From: Glebionis coronaria
Taxonomy: Eukaryota; Streptophyta; Magnoliopsida; Asterales; Asteraceae
DNA length: 64,000 nucleotides
Reading direction: 5' to 3'
Assembly (NCBI GenBank): GCA_025667525.1
Contig: CM046877.1
Coordinates: forward strand, 621,006,580 to 621,070,579
Shown here: in pieces, positions 30,400 to 45,157 of the stretch
Layout: each line of letters begins with the position of its first letter
Numbering within the stretch: the stretch's first letter is position 1
Notes under the pieces: generated by a model
Databases searched by the model: none
Told to the model about the DNA's origin: nothing
The model's input: the letters and a program-made list of their open reading frames with translations, nothing else
Translations under genes and position numbers: made by a program

Positions 30400-31851
30400 T
30401 GAAGTCTCGAAACTGTCAGATGTCAAATGTTGTCATATGTATGCACTGTTGTATTGTAATATATTTGTACTTGTACGGGATCCAAGCATAAGTCAGCCCA
30501 ATTATACTAAACCTTCAGAAACCGTACACACCAACATATGTATTTCTTCCGACGTCTATTCTTTTAAGCTTATTATATACTATTGGACATCTTACAGATA
30601 CAATGCCCATGCTTCTACGTTGGCTTGCCTTCAAAAACTAATATTTAGAAAGCTGTCTAATTTGAGAATGAGAGACATAAGCTTCCTCTCAAGTCAAGAG
30701 CGTCATCTTGGCTTATGATTTCACTTCTAAGTTTGTAAGTTTTTTTAACATAAAGGTTGTGTTCATTAGCAACTGTGTCCTAATTCGATTGTATAAGTTA
30801 TCTTTGATTTGAATTAATAGATCCATCATCACTCTATAGGATCTCATTTTCACATGGCATGCCACCTTTGATAGCCTAAAAGATAGTGAATTCCTATAAA
30901 ACACTGTTAAGATATAATCCCATTTTGCCTGACCCATTTTGTCACTTCTATTGTTGTAGTTGCAATTTTGATTGGTTAGTGTTTTTGACCCATTTTGAAT
31001 CATTTATTACCTCTGGTTGGTTTATCACGCTCATGGTTAGTCTGTCTGACCAATTTTGAATCTTTTATTACGCTCAGTATTATATAAAATATAATGACTA
31101 TAGAAAAAGAAATAGTATTGATTTTGCTACCTGTGTATTGAACTAGTAGTATAGCATATTCACAAAAATGATTGTAAATCCATGAATTAAGCAACTTGAT
31201 CTTGTCATTATGTCAGGAGGACCGAGCTACATATAGGGGCACCAGTGCAGTTAATCTGCTCTTGCAAAAGAAATATGCTGCAAATGCCTGCAATGCCACA
31301 ATCTGCAGAATAACATTCATATACAATGAAACCAGAATCATAATAATTCTATCTACACAATTGAACCAGTACAACACATTTCGTTTATTAACTTTGACGG
31401 GTATCAATTACAAAGAAGATAGTGTTCGCAAAAGTAATATATGGTGTGAAAATCTTGGTGTAACATACTTGTCAGCTAAATTATTATTATCATACTCGTA
31501 TAAGATAATAAATTTCCTTGGCTGGTACATCAAAATAATAATTCGCTAGTATATTGAAATAAATAATAGGTATGTATTTGCTAATGCAGCTTCCGAAATC
31601 AAGTCCGGAGCATGTTGCACTGTCGTCCATTTGTACTTATCTTAATATTTCTATAATGTATTGACAATTATGCACTAAGTAATTTCATAATGTGATGTCG
31701 TTTTAGCTAAGTCTCTACGGCAGCTTTTGATAATAAATAAAAAGGAGTTGACATTAAAAAGGAGTTGACATTCCTTCTATGCACATTTTCATCATTCTAT
31801 ACTATTCATTTTCCATACTTTCATCAAAACACGCTAAACTTAACTTATACG
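30400..31851. other. Kinase-oxidase intergenic region, copy 2
   Basis: I found no difference from 7667-9118. It carries the 17-bp promoter duplication at 31739-31772. No gene seen. Confidence 0.5.
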
Positions 31852-33432
31852 ATGAAGTCTCAACTTATAACCTCTTATGTTCTCTTACTTCTAGCTCTTT
31901 GCTTTTCGGTTACATCAGGTTCCGAAGATATCATAACATGTCTTCAGTCACACTCGAAAAACATTACCTCCATCTCACAACTCATTTTCACTCCCGATAA
32001 TTCAACCTTCTTACCCATATGGCAAGCAGCAGTCAACAATGCTCGGTTCAATAAATCCGAAACTCCTAAACCATCAATCATCGTCACCCCCGTCGTGGAA
32101 TCCCATGTTCGAACTGCTCTTTTATGTACCAAGAAACACGGGTATGAGATAAGGATCAGGTCTGGGGGCCATGACTTCGAGGGACTCTCGTACACCGCTG
32201 ATGTTCCGTTTGTCATGATTGATTTTACTAACATGAGGTCTATAGACGTGGATGTTGCGAAGAGGAGAGCGTGGGTCCAGTCTGGAGCTACGGTTGGGCA
32301 AGTATACTATGCTATATCTCAAAAGACCGATACGTTGTATTTTCCAGCTAGTGTTGGGCTTACAGTAGGTCTAGGTGGATACTTGGGTGGTGGTGGATGG
32401 GGGATTCTAAGGAGGAAATACGGTCTTGGTGCTGATAATGTTGTTGATGTTCGGTTTATGGATGTTAATGGCCATATTCTTGATAAGAATACGATGGGCA
32501 AACAATTATTTTGGGCAATCCGTGGTGGTGGTGCCTCTAGTTTTGGAATTGTTCTTGCATGGAAGTTGAGGTTGGTTCCTGTTCCGGAAAGAGTGACTGT
32601 TTTTACTGTTCAAAAAACTTTGGAAGAAGGCGCTACAGAAGTTCTTCATAAATATCAATTTGTTATGCCAAATACAGATCGAAACTTGGACATACTTATT
32701 ATAATGTTTCCCGGAAATGTTGGAAATACGACCCAGAAAACCATACGTATGGTGTTTCAAGGATTTTATCAAGGTACTATCAACACGTTGATTCCATTGC
32801 TAGAAGAAAACTTCCCAGAGCTCAATGTTACACGTGAGATATGTGAAGAAGTCAAAATGGTCCAAGCAAGCCTTCTAGTAGCAGGCTTTTCAACGTCGAC
32901 TCCTACCGAGACTCTTGTTAACCGATCAGCCATCAATACGCGGAGCTTCAAAGGTAAATCAGACTATATTCGAGCACCAATCTCCATAGACGGTCTTAAA
33001 AAGATATGGGAAAAGATATTTGAAAACGACGGATCGGATGTGTATGTCATATCCCCATTCGGGGGAAAGATGAGTGAGATCTCAGAGATAGCAATTCCAT
33101 TTCCTCATAGAGCTGGAGTTTTGTACCAATTACAAAAGAGAATTAGCTTTAGCGACCAACCTTCAGACACAACTCCAACATCGCTTGCACGAAGAGAATG
33201 GTTTGAAAGCTTTGACGCGTTTCTTGAGCCGTACGTATCAAGTAACCCGAGGGAGGCGTATATTAACTACAATGATTTGGATTTAGGAGTTGGAAGCGAT
33301 ACTTATGAAGAAGCAAGTGTTTGGGGCGAAAGGTATTGGAAGCGTGACAATTTTAAGAAGTTGATACAAATCAAGGCTAGAGTTGATCCAGATAATTTCT
33401 TTAGGCACCCACAAAGTATCCCGGTTTTCTAA
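31852..33432 (+). CDS. BBE-like FAD oxidase, secreted, copy 2
   Basis: Encodes the same 526-aa protein as copy 1 with no residue change. His107 is present and Gly169 replaces the usual second flavin-linking Cys. The 17-bp promoter duplication and the AATAAA signal at 33506-33511 are also kept. Confidence 0.95.
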   Translation: MKSQLITSYVLLLLALCFSVTSGSEDIITCLQSHSKNITSISQLIFTPDNSTFLPIWQAAVNNARFNKSETPKPSIIVTPVVESHVRTALLCTKKHGYEIRIRSGGHDFEGLSYTADVPFVMIDFTNMRSIDVDVAKRRAWVQSGATVGQVYYAISQKTDTLYFPASVGLTVGLGGYLGGGGWGILRRKYGLGADNVVDVRFMDVNGHILDKNTMGKQLFWAIRGGGASSFGIVLAWKLRLVPVPERVTVFTVQKTLEEGATEVLHKYQFVMPNTDRNLDILIIMFPGNVGNTTQKTIRMVFQGFYQGTINTLIPLLEENFPELNVTREICEEVKMVQASLLVAGFSTSTPTETLVNRSAINTRSFKGKSDYIRAPISIDGLKKIWEKIFENDGSDVYVISPFGGKMSEISEIAIPFPHRAGVLYQLQKRISFSDQPSDTTPTSLARREWFESFDAFLEPYVSSNPREAYINYNDLDLGVGSDTYEEASVWGERYWKRDNFKKLIQIKARVDPDNFFRHPQSIPVF

Positions 33433-35027
33433 ACACCCTCTCGGATGTATGAAGAACTTTCGCTAATTATATAATGTATTTATTTACTTCGTTTGTATGC
33501 CTTTCAATAAAAAGTTCCTCTTGTTGCTTTTTGTATTAGGTTTTCTATTAGATTATTTTCCAATAAAATTGCAAAGCTATTTCTTTTTATATTAGTTACA
33601 TTTTCCAAAACAAGGTTTTTCTGAATGGCAACAACATATTTGTACAACAGGAACATAAAGTCGTAAACCTGTATCAGCAAGATGATTCATTCTGCCATTA
33701 GCTTGAACAGATTTTAAGGTACCCGCCATTTGTTTTTGCATACATGTATTATCAACGCGCTGCAAAATTCAGTAGAATAAGAAAAGTTAACAGCACACAA
33801 ATAAGCTTTTGAACTCCGTATTGCTATTTTTTTTTCTTTCTGTATTACGATTACAAGTGATTAAACATACCGGTACACATATCATCTTGCATAACATTCT
33901 GAGCATACATGTACGCATATCATCTTGCATAATAATGTTTCTACCATCGTGTTGAATACTCAGTAGTTGTATATGCGTCTTACAACCTATTTGCAGAAAG
34001 CGCGTGCCATTTCTTTCAGTACCCTGGAGCAGCTGTGTAGAAGGACCAGAACGACTGGGAAAAGTTTACGTCGTTATGTGAACACCGACTGCCACATGGC
34101 ACATACATAAGGAAATAAGAATTAATGTAGTGGAAGTGATATATGAAAACAACATAACCAAAGAGTAATGTGCTTACATATAGGCCGACTTTGTTTGGCA
34201 ACATTAATAGCGAAAGTGATATCAGATGGTACAGAAGAAGATGTTGAAATACCTAACATATTAACGTCTTGGTGATCCGTACTCTGTTTCTTGGAACGTC
34301 TGTCCGTTACAAATGTAGTATCATGTTCGTGAACTAACTTTCTTTCGCTGATATTCAGGCTTCTATATTAGTTTCTGCCATAGGTTTTTAGTTGGTACAC
34401 ACATTGTAATTAATCTCTCGCGGACTCAACCAATAGAACTAATAGGTAACCCCCAAGTTCATACTCATTAGGGAAATGATAGGCTTTGCCTAGCTCGAAA
34501 CGGTTTAATTGCATTGTTTCCAGACAAACATCCCATAAATGTCCAGCTGAGTGTAGCCTGCACAGAAATGATATCACTTTTACTAGACATAAATCAATGT
34601 ATCGGATGGGATTACAAATATATCTTACTAAACTAATTCATCTAACTTTTTGTTTAAGGATAGTTCTACATAGATTACAGGTACTTCAAACCAATTTAGA
34701 CAACTTTTTACCCATTTGAACTTGTTGAACCATTTAGCGCATAGGATGAAATTTATCATGTAAGCTTACTTATCACATGTCATGTAATTGCAGCCGAATA
34801 TAGTTGAATTCAAATATCAGATGTTGCTTAAAAGTATAATTTGATTCATATAAATGGAAAAGTACGACATAAGTCATATTAATAAGAATGAAACTTACGT
34901 GTCACTAAGCAACGTTCTCTTTCACCCAACGATGCTCATAACATGTAAATCACTAAGAAACATTTTCGCAGCATGTTCATAAGCTATTAACTTAATGGCT
35001 TATCCGATTTAAGGATAAGCATATAAG
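33433..35027. other. Intergenic stretch with minus-strand exon-like fragments, copy 2
   Basis: Contains the copies of the unidentified exon-like pieces (33669-33759 and 34178-34362, minus strand). One private base change lies in 33941-33960. No intact gene. Confidence 0.4.
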
Positions 35028-35298
35028 AACTTCCGGGCTTCAAGTAACCGACATGATTTTGTTAGGGACGTTCTTTACGACATATGTAGGCGTGCCGGGA
35101 TCTCCGCCAAGAAAGAGGCAACTGTGAATTTCTTGACCGACCCGTCAGATGGAAGATCCACTTTGAGACCCGCTGATGTTTTGGTTTTTGGATGGGTTGG
35201 AGGTAAACATGCGTGCGTTGATTTGACAGGGGTTTCTCCTCTCGTGGGGCTAGGCAGTCGAGATTTTACAGCGGCTGCTATAAAAGCCGCCTCGTGCA
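35028..35298 (+). pseudogene. Retroelement reverse-transcriptase tail, copy 2
   Basis: Same truncated frame as 12295-12565, cut at the same base by the palindrome-rich element. Confidence 0.55.
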
Positions 35299-38273
35299 CA
35301 CTTCTACACAAACAGCCTTTACCCACGAAATTTTTCCCACGGAACAAAAACCGTGGGAAATTTGACACGGTATTCCCACGGATTTCCCACAGAAATGACA
35401 AAAATATATTCCGTGGGAAATCCGTGGGAAATTACCCACGGATTTCCCACAGAAGCATTGACCAAGGTTTCCGTGGGAAAGTCGTGACAAATTACCCACG
35501 GACTTCCCACGGAATGCGAATTACCCACGGATTTCCCACGGAGTACAAAACTACTTTAGTTATTTTACACATCCGTGGGAAACCTGTGGCAAATTACCCA
35601 CGGATTTCCCACGGTATACACAATATTATTATTATTTATCTATCCGTGGGAAATCCGTGGGTAAATTACCCACGGATTTCCCACGGACAACGTATTACTT
35701 TATTATTTATTTATCCGTGGGAAATCCGTGGGTAGATTACCCACGGATTTCCCACGGGTAACATATTATTTTATTATCTATTCATCCATGGGAAATACGT
35801 GGGTAATATACCCACGGATTTCCCACGGAACTCATAATATTTTATTAATTATACATCCGTGGGAAACCCGTGGGTAATATACCCACGGATTTCCCACGGA
35901 ACTCATAATATTTTATTAATTATACATCCGTGGGAAATCTGTGGGTAATTTACCCACGGATTTCTCACGGAAAACACATTATTTTGTTATTTACATATCC
36001 GTGGGAAATGTGTGGGTAAATTACCCACGGATTTCCCACGGATTACAGATTTCCCACGGATTTCCCACACATTACCCACATATTACCCACATATCTCCCA
36101 CAGACTACCAATATTTTGTGATTTATACATCCGTGAGAAACATACGAGTTATATTAAAAATATGATAAAACATACGAGTTATATTACAAAGTCGAAAAAA
36201 CATACGAATTATATTAAAAAGATGATAAAACATACGAATTATATTAAAAAGATGATAACACATACGAATTATATTAAAAAGATGATAAACCATATGAATT
36301 ACATTACAAAGCGATAAAACGGTACCCTATCGACTACTCCTTTGAACATGCCGTATACAACGGTACCCTATCGACTACTCCTATGGACATCTCGTATACA
36401 ACTATGCCTTATTGACTACTCCTTTGAACATCTCGTATACAAGGATACCCTATCAACTACTGCTTTGAACATCCCGTGTACAATGATACCCTATCGACTA
36501 CTCATTTGAACATCTCGTATAAAACGGTACCCTTTTAGTACTCCTTTGAACATCTTCTATACAATGATACCATATCGACTACTCTTTTTAACATTTCGTA
36601 TACAATACCCTTTGAGCATATCGTATCCACTACTCCTTTGAACATATCGTATACAACGATACCTTATCGACTACTCCTTTGAACATCTCGTATACAATGA
36701 TACCCTATCGACTACTCCGTTGAACATATCATGTACAACGATACCCTATCGACTACTCCTTTGAACGTATCGTATACAATGACACCCTATCGACTACGCC
36801 GTTGAACATCTCGTATACAACGATACCCTATCAACTACTCTGTTGAACATCAAGTATACAATGATACCATTTTGGCATATCGTATCGACTACTCCTTTGA
36901 ACATCTCGTATACAATGATACCCTATTAAACATATCCTATATAACGATACCCTTTAAACATCTCGTATACAACGATACCTATTAAACATATCCTATATAA
37001 CGATACCCTTTAAACATCTCGTATCGACTACTCCTTTGAACATCTCGTATACAACGGATACCCTTTGAGCATATCGTATACAATGATACCCTTTCGATTA
37101 CTCCTTTGAACATCTCGTACCGACTACTCATCTGAACATCTCGTATACAACGATACCCTATCGATTACTCCTTTGAACATCTCGTATATAACGGACATTC
37201 CTTTGAACATCTCGTATACAACGGTACCCTATCGACTACTCATTTGAACATCTCGTGTACAAGGATACCCTATCGACTACTCTTTTGAACATCTTGTATA
37301 TAACGACGATACCCTATCGACTACTCCATTAACATTTAATATGTCTATTGATGTATTTTATGTCGACATGTGGATGTGTAATGTGTAAATGTTTAACTAT
37401 ACCAATAAAAGTAAAAAAAACGATCATGTCCGTGGGAAAGTCGTGGGTAATTTCCCACAGATTTCCCACGGGCATGATATATCCGTGGGAAATCTGTGGG
37501 TAATTACCCACGACTTTCCCACAAAAAAATATCTGTGGGAAATCCGTGAGTAATTTACCATAAATTTCTCACAAAAATAATAAGTCCGTGGGAAAATCGT
37601 GGGTACTCACCTAACTCTATCATAATTATAAAAAATAACCGTGGGAAATTCGTGGGTAATTTCCCACAGATTTCACACAGATATGATAAATCCGTGGGAA
37701 AATTGTGGGTACTCACCTAACTTTATATGTCACCATGTCCATACAGAATCTTAAAGTCTTATCTGTTTCCTTAAACTTGACAAAATATTAACAAAAAAAT
37801 GGCCAATTCTTATCTCGTTACTCAAACTCACACAAACAAAACTCTTACAGCAAATACAAAACGCCTAATTTCTTAAATTCAAATCAAACCATTGCTTAAA
37901 TTCCAGCAAATCGAAGCATCTTCTCATCATCCACCTTCTTACTCATCCTTTCTAAAATTTAATTTAATTAAACTATATGTTCATGCCTGGGAATGCCTCT
38001 AAATTTAATTTATTTAATATAATTATGTTAATTATATGTTAATTCAATTTAATTGTGCCTGTTAATGTATATTTATGATGAAACCTAATGTTCATGCCTG
38101 CTAATGTCTCTTAGTATAATTTATTTAACATAATTACGTTAATTATATGTTAGTTATCTGTTAATTATATGTTAATTATATGTTAATTATATGTTTATTA
38201 ACATAATTATGTTAATTATATGTTAATTATATGTAATCTAATATAAATATATGTTAAGTATATGTAAAAATTC
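35299..38273 (+). mobile_element. CACTA-like element, 3'-truncated, copy 2
   Basis: Holds the palindrome array (35323-36108), the six-unit 30-bp array (36144-36323), the 41-bp minisatellite (36323-37343) and the second palindrome cluster (37430-37698). The array lengths equal those of copy 1; one private base change lies near 36820. Unchanged copy number in a 25-unit minisatellite points to a very recent duplication. Confidence 0.5.
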
Positions 38274-38663
38274 AGAACGTAAATGTTTCTAGAAAAATTA
38301 GTAACCACTATATCCGAAATACAAAGGGCAAACAGTGCACTTTGGTTCTCAAATGCAGTATCATCCTGCACAAATTATAAAGGGCAAACCACTCTATATA
38401 AGCTTATAAGCTAGTTCAGATACTACAAAATGTTTTTTTTAAAATAAGCTAGTAATCTAATAAATCCATATAGTAAGCTAACACAAACACCCCCGTTAGT
38501 CCAACATGTGGAATCCTTAATTACTAGTATACAGGCCATGAGCCACTTACACATTTCAAGGTGGCCAGGAGAGGGTAGGAGACGGGAGAAGTTAGAGTAG
38601 CAAAAGTTATAATGAGCTTTCAAAATTATAGTTAGAGTAGCAAAAGTTAAGTCACCAACTTAC

Positions 38664-39430
38664 CGAATCCTCGCGACCTTCCTTCAGGGACTCACATAGT
38701 TCCAGAAACTCAAGTTTCTTCGACACATTTCTTAGCTGTTAAAAAAAAGGCGTGTATAAGCAGGACAAATATCTACCATGATGATTCAACAATATGATTT
38801 TATTGTATGGACATGAAATCATACATAATTTAATTCAATGTTTAAGTAAAAGCTTACTGTACCTGATTTCCAGCACACCTAGGAAGACTCTAAAAGTATA
38901 CCTGAAATGTTAATAAGTAGATTAATTTAGGTTTGTCGTTAGAGCTTTACTTTATTTACTTGGAGTAAGAAGCAGAAAGCATAGATTCTTCATTGCAACG
39001 TGACTGCTTTGACAATAGATGAATCAGAACCAACGTCTTAGAATAAATATGTCGCTAATGAGTATCTTGTCCAGAGGCATTTCTTACCGAGGTTCCTATC
39101 TTGTCCTTTGAGACCAGATCATCATCCACTAGACTTTGGACAACGTCTTTGACAGATTGGCTAATGACGCCTTTCCTCGATCCCAACTTTTCAAGTTCCT
39201 TCAGCTGACATTGTTCACAGAAAGCATATGTAAACATAAGTTCAAACATAACATAATGTCACCAAAGTATGTACATGCATACAAACTTTACAAAGTATAT
39301 CAGTGATATCCAAACCTATAAAAGAACAATCTAACTTTAAATGACTCACCAGGTAAAAGTCTTGAGAGTGATAAAAGATCTGAAGCATCTTCTCCCGCTT
39401 CTCTTCCAATGACAAACCTCTTTTCTTGGA
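38664..39430 (-). pseudogene. MND1: MND1 pseudogene, copy 2
   Basis: Exons 39350-39430, 39088-39204, 38863-38901 and 38664-38735 with the same TAG stop and missing 3' part as copy 1. One extra change turns SLPSCAGNQ into SLPRCAGNQ. Just outside exon 2 it shares a G with copy 3 where copy 1 has T (near 39213). Confidence 0.88.
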
Positions 39431-40105
39431 CTACATCAACATAAAATAAATTAAGTTACGAATTATTACACTCAATACAATCCTCAAGCTCATTATAACC
39501 CAACAGAAAGTCAGGATGTGCTCACTGTGCTCATATATCATCCAAATTCAAAACACAAAAAACAATGACTACTTAATTTCACCTCGACTTTGCAAACTGC
39601 AATGCCTTCTCGTCATCCTGCATGTGATAAACAGATACAGAAGAGAGTCAAAAGACTGACATATATTTATAGAGAACTTAGAAACTAAATATCATAAGTG
39701 AGCTCACAGCCAACGGCTGTTTAACAGGTTACCCAACCTGTTAAACAGTTAACTGGTTTGGTTAACTGGTTTGGTTAACGGGTCAAAAGAGAAGCACTCG
39801 GACTCAAGCCTGTTTAACAGGTTACCCAACCTGCTTGACCCACTGCTATTTGTGTGGGTGACAATTCCTACATCTATCATCGGCGTTAGATTTTTTTATA
39901 ATATCTTGTGAACTTGAAGTAGTACACACATTAATTAAGTAATATAATCTCCAGAGTAAAATGCAGATGTAATACCTGTGGTTTGCTCAAATTGCATGTT
40001 TAGTTACTGGTCTTGTGAAAGTGCATGTGACATCACTGGTCTTTAGGTTAATGATCATTTAGGTACTTTGAGTTCACGACTGTTAAAATTTGACCACTAA
40101 CGATA

Positions 40106-40448
40106 CGTTTGATGTTCAATGGATGATCCGGTTTGTTATGGTTATACGTTGGATGTTCAATCGACGACTCGACATGTGTTAGTTACACGTTAGATGTTCA
40201 ATAAATGAGTCGGCATGTCTTAGTTACACGTTAGATGTTAAATGGATGAGTCGGTATGCATTTGTTAAACGTTAGATGTTCAATGGTTGAGTTAGTATGT
40301 GTTGGTTACACGTTAGATGTTCAATAAATGAGTCGGCATGTCTTGGTTACATGTTAGATGTTCAATGGATGACTAGACATGTCTTGGTTACATGTTAGAT
40401 GTTCAATGGATGAGTCGGTATGCATTTGTTAAACGTTAGATGTTAAAT
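40106..40448. repeat. 41-bp minisatellite, copy 2
   Basis: Same number of units as 17373-17715, with two private base changes (at ~40230 and ~40287). Confidence 0.88.
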
Positions 40449-40676
40449 GGTTACCGAATTAGAATAAATCGAGAAACTAAACGGAATAAATCGGAATGAA
40501 TTTAGAAATTAAAATGACCGGGATGATATAGTTATTTTATAAATAATAATAATTAGTTTATAAATTGTAATAATAATAATAATTATTTTATAAATAATAA
40601 TAATAATTGTTATTATTTTATTACTAATTATAATAATACATAAGTAACAAGAAATTTTATTTTCACAAAAATTATC

Positions 40677-43600
40677 CCTTGCGACATGTCGCCAGGGAAG
40701 GTTTGGGAGATACGACAAAACAATTTAGGTACGTGTATATGCGTTGAATAGTCAAAGGTATCCCTGGCGACATGTCGCCAGGGAAGGTTTGGGAGATACG
40801 ACAAAAGTTATAGGTACGTGTATATGCGTTGAAAAGTCAAAGGTATCCCTGGCGACATGTCGCCAGGGAAACTTTGTCACACCCCTCCAAAATGTTTCAA
40901 TCACGCGCGCTTTTGGCTAAACGACAAAAGTCAAAAGTATCCCTGGCGACAGGTCGCCAGGGATTGTCGCCGGGGGAAAAAAAGCCCTTTATTGACCAGA
41001 TATCCTTATCTTTTCTCACAACACTTATCAAAAAAAAACCTTCATCTCCTTCGCTGTTGCTGCTGTATCACCACCACCACCACTCTCCTCCACACCCTTC
41101 GCTGCTATATCACCACCACCACCACTCACCATCACTCTCCTCCACACCTGCACACGTGCACTCACCACCACTCACCACCATCTCCAGTCTCCAACACCAC
41201 CACCACGCCATCTACATTCACCGGCACCACCACCACCGCAATATATATTAAGGTTTTTTATATAATTTATATTGTAATTGTTAATGTTTTTTTTATATAA
41301 TTTTTTTTATAATTTATATTGTAATTGATTTTTTTATATAACTTATATTATAATTGATAGTATATTTGGTTTTGTTTTTACATATCCGGTCACCGCAGCC
41401 GAGTCCCGACCGTAGCCGAGCCCAGCCGAGACCCGACCGCAGCCGAGCCCCGACCACACCCGCGCCCCGACCACAGCCGAGACCCGACCACTCTTTAACG
41501 GTATGTTTTTTAACTTTTAATTGTAATTGATAATACATATTGTTTTTTTTAGTTTTTTTTAGATTCCCTGGGTACATGTCGTCCGGGATGTTTAAACTTG
41601 TTAATTTTTTTAAACGTAAATCCAAACACTCCTTATGTTACCTATTTGATGAGAATAAATTCTAATAATCTTTTTTGGATAAGCTGATTTCAAACAGGTT
41701 AACCTGGCTTATCAGAATAAGCTGTTTGATAACAGCTTATCCTAATAAGCTTATCAGGATAAGCTGTTTGATAACAGCTTATCCTGATAAGCTTATCAGA
41801 ATACGCTGTTTAAAAACAGCTTATCCTTATAAGCTTATCAAAATAAGCTGCTTATTCTGATAAGCTTATCGGGATAAGCTGTTTTCAAACAGCTTACTTT
41901 GATAAGCTTATCGAGATAAGCTGTTTTCAAACAACTTATTCTAATAAGCTTATCAGAATAAGCTGTTTTAAATGTGTATATTTATTTGGATGTGTTGTAT
42001 TTGGATTTGTGCATGCTTATATTATTTTGTTCATGAATTTGTCTATGTTATGCTAATTGTACTTGTACAGATGTCAGCAGATGTTGCAGGATCACACGGT
42101 GGTGACGGTGGTGGTGAGGATGAACCTCCTACGCCAAACATCCGCAGCGGTTGTTTTGCCTTATTTAGAAATAAAGGTAAGAATATTTGGATTATTGTAA
42201 CACAATCAAAAATTTGGTGCATATATATGTTGCTTGCCTTGAATTTTTATGACTTTGTCACTCACTTGATTTTTGCAGGCAAAGGCAAAAGAAAAGAAAA
42301 TTTGGGCGGCAGAGAGGCCGGTAGAAAGACTCGGGGCATTAGCCGATGTATCGATTTGCTGGAGGAAGTTGGTGAGCATGGCCCTGTCCCGATAGATTTT
42401 GAAGAAAAATCTTTCCGGCCTCGCGGCACGCATGCTCAACATTTATCTAATTACATCGGGGATTGTATCAGGAGGCTCGTGCCACTGTACTACCCAAGTT
42501 GGAATGATGTCCCTGATGAGATCAATACATTGGTTTGGGCGAACATAGAGGTCAGTTATCATTTTTATGTTCATAACATTATTGTGTTTATTTATTTAAT
42601 GGTGTATATATTTAAATAAATTTGTTTATTTATTTATATCATATAAATAAATAACAAATTTAAATAAATATATAAATTGTATCTTATTTATTTATATCAT
42701 ATAAATTTTTTTTAAATATATATAAAAAAATACGAATAAATATAAAAAAATTTAAATAAATATATATTTGATGAGAATAATGTAATAAGCTTTTCGGATA
42801 AGCTTTTTTCAAACAGCTTATCTTGATATGCTTATCAGAACAAGCTGTTTGAATACAACTTATCTTGATAAGCTTATCAGAACAAGCTATGTGAAAACAG
42901 CTTGTTCTGATATGCTTATCAGGATAAGCTGTTTTCAAACAGCTTGTTCTGATATGCTTATCAGGATAAGCTGTTTTCAAATAGCTTGTCCTGATAAGCT
43001 TATCAGGATAAGCTGTTTTCAAACAACTTGTCCTGATAAGCTTATCAGAACAAGCTGTTTTCAAAAAGCTTATGCTTATCAGGATAAGTTGTTTTTATTA
43101 TAAAAAATTAAATAAATATATAAGCCATTAAATAAATAAACAAAATAATGTATAAATTATATCTCTAACTCTAACTCTGTGTTTGTTTTATTTGTTGTAT
43201 ATGAATGCAGGATAAGTTTAATTTGACGCCACACAAGATTGATCGTGCTAGATGGAAGGATATACGTGGCGGCATCAATCAACTGCTTACAAAGAGTTAC
43301 AATTCTCGAAAAAATACGCTCAAGACAAAGCATTGGGTCCGAGACATCGATACCGGCACGGTAGATATCGACAGAGTCCGTCGCGAGCGTCCAGAGGAAA
43401 TTACTCCAGAGGACTGGGAAAAACAGATCGCACTTTGGAGTAATCCGGATTATGAGAAAAGATGCCTGACGAACTCCCAGAACCGGTCTACGCAGAAGAC
43501 GCCGAGTCGGCAGGGATCCCGATCGTTGGCACGCCTTCGAGACCAAGTGGTGAGAAATTCTATAATTAATTTACATACATATATGTCTTTGATTATATGT

Positions 43601-45157
43601 TTTGGTGTGTTGTGATTTTTTGTTTTGAATTTGCTTCATTCTATATATGCGTGTCTATGTATGTACAGACGCAAGCTGCAATTGAAGCTGATGTGCCACC
43701 CCCGACTGTCATTGATCACTTCTTCATTGCGCACACCGACCAGGATGGGAATTTTCCTTGCGATGCGGACCGCGTTATGTATGTAAGTATTTTTTTTTAA
43801 ATTAATTAATTAATTTTTTTTTTTTTGGATATGCCTTGGTTTTTTACTATTCCCTTCCGATAAATAATGTACCAACCCGACTAATAAATAATATACTAAC
43901 TGTCGTTTGTTTTTGTCACTTCATTAGGAGGAGATGCTTGCGATGAAGGCCGTAGGCAAATATACGGATGACGAGATCAACCGTATCGTCCGAGGTGGAT
44001 AGCAGCGAGGCCACATGCCCGGTGTCGGCCAGATAGTGCCGAGAAGGACTGCTCACTATATTCCTCCTCCTCCTCCCGTCGACCCACGGTTGGAACAAGC
44101 GTCTCAAGTGTTTAACTTTATGAGAAGTGACGATAGGTTTGTCGATGCGTTCTCAGCATTTCTATCGGGTGGTGCTAGCGGGAGTGGCACGGGAGGCAGC
44201 GGTAGTGGCGCCGGTGGGAGTGGTAATGATAATGTCGACGGGTAGAATGGCAATAATGGTTAGTATGCTTGTCTTGTTTTTCCTACCTTAGCATGCAAGT
44301 TTAATAATTGTAAACCCGAATTGCTAGTTTAATAAGTGTAACTAGGAACTTTGTACTCAAGTTGTGACATATGTATTTGTATTGATCGAGAGATTACATG
44401 TTATTGTGTTTTGGTACTAGATTCGTGGTAGATTTTTAGTATTTGTATCTTCAGGTTTTGTATTTGTATTCCCAGGTTTTGGTAGATTTTTTCCGGAAAA
44501 ATTCTGGAAACAGCCTGCTGTGCAGGCAACTAAAAAAAATGTCAAAGTTTCCCTGGCGACATGTCGCCAGGGAAACATGGGCTCGCTTAACTTTCTAAAA
44601 AGTCAGCCAAGTTTCCCTGGCGACATGTCGCCAGGGAAACTTGGGCTCACTTGACTTTCTAAAAAGTCAACCAAGTTTTCCTGGCGACATGTCGCCAGGG
44701 AAACTTGGGCTCACTTGACTTTCTAAAAAGTCAGCCAAGTTTTCCTGGCGACATGTCGCCAGGGAAACTCTAGAAAAAATTGACTTGTCAACGCCAGGCG
44801 TTGACTTGTCAACGTTACGTATAGTTTCCCTGGCGACATGTCGCCAGGGAAAAGTGAGGTTTAATAATCTGTTTAACTTAAGTTCCTTAATCAGCCAGCT
44901 TTTCCCTGGCGACATATGTCGCCAGGGATACTATCCCGCACCAACTCCAGCGTGGCACCAATTTTTGAACCAAAGAGTTGCGGGGCCCACTTAGTCGCCA
45001 GGGAAACCCTAATTTGTCGCCAGGGAAACAATCCCGCACCAGCCTTTCTTGGCGAGGTTTCCCTGGCGACATGTCGCCAAGGATTCACCTTCCCTGGCGA
45101 CATGTCGCCAGGGAAACCTCGCGAATTTGGCCAGGGAATGGGTCGAATATTGTAGTG
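40677..45157 (+). mobile_element. CACTA transposon with TNP1-like gene, copy 2
   Basis: Same structure as 17944-22423. Subterminal palindromes lie at 40677-40962 and ~44548-45112, AAGCTTATC arrays at ~41668-41968 and ~42778-43093, and the right terminus CACTACAATATTC (minus strand) ends at 45157. A T run after the fourth exon differs by one base from copy 1. Confidence 0.8.
42071..44245 (+). pseudogene. TNP1-like gene broken by one stop, copy 2
   Basis: Exons 42071-42176, 42279-42550, 43211-43549, 43669-43782 and 43928-44245. The same TAG lies at 44000-44002. One private change gives FFIAHTDQ for FFIVHTDQ in exon 4. Confidence 0.8.
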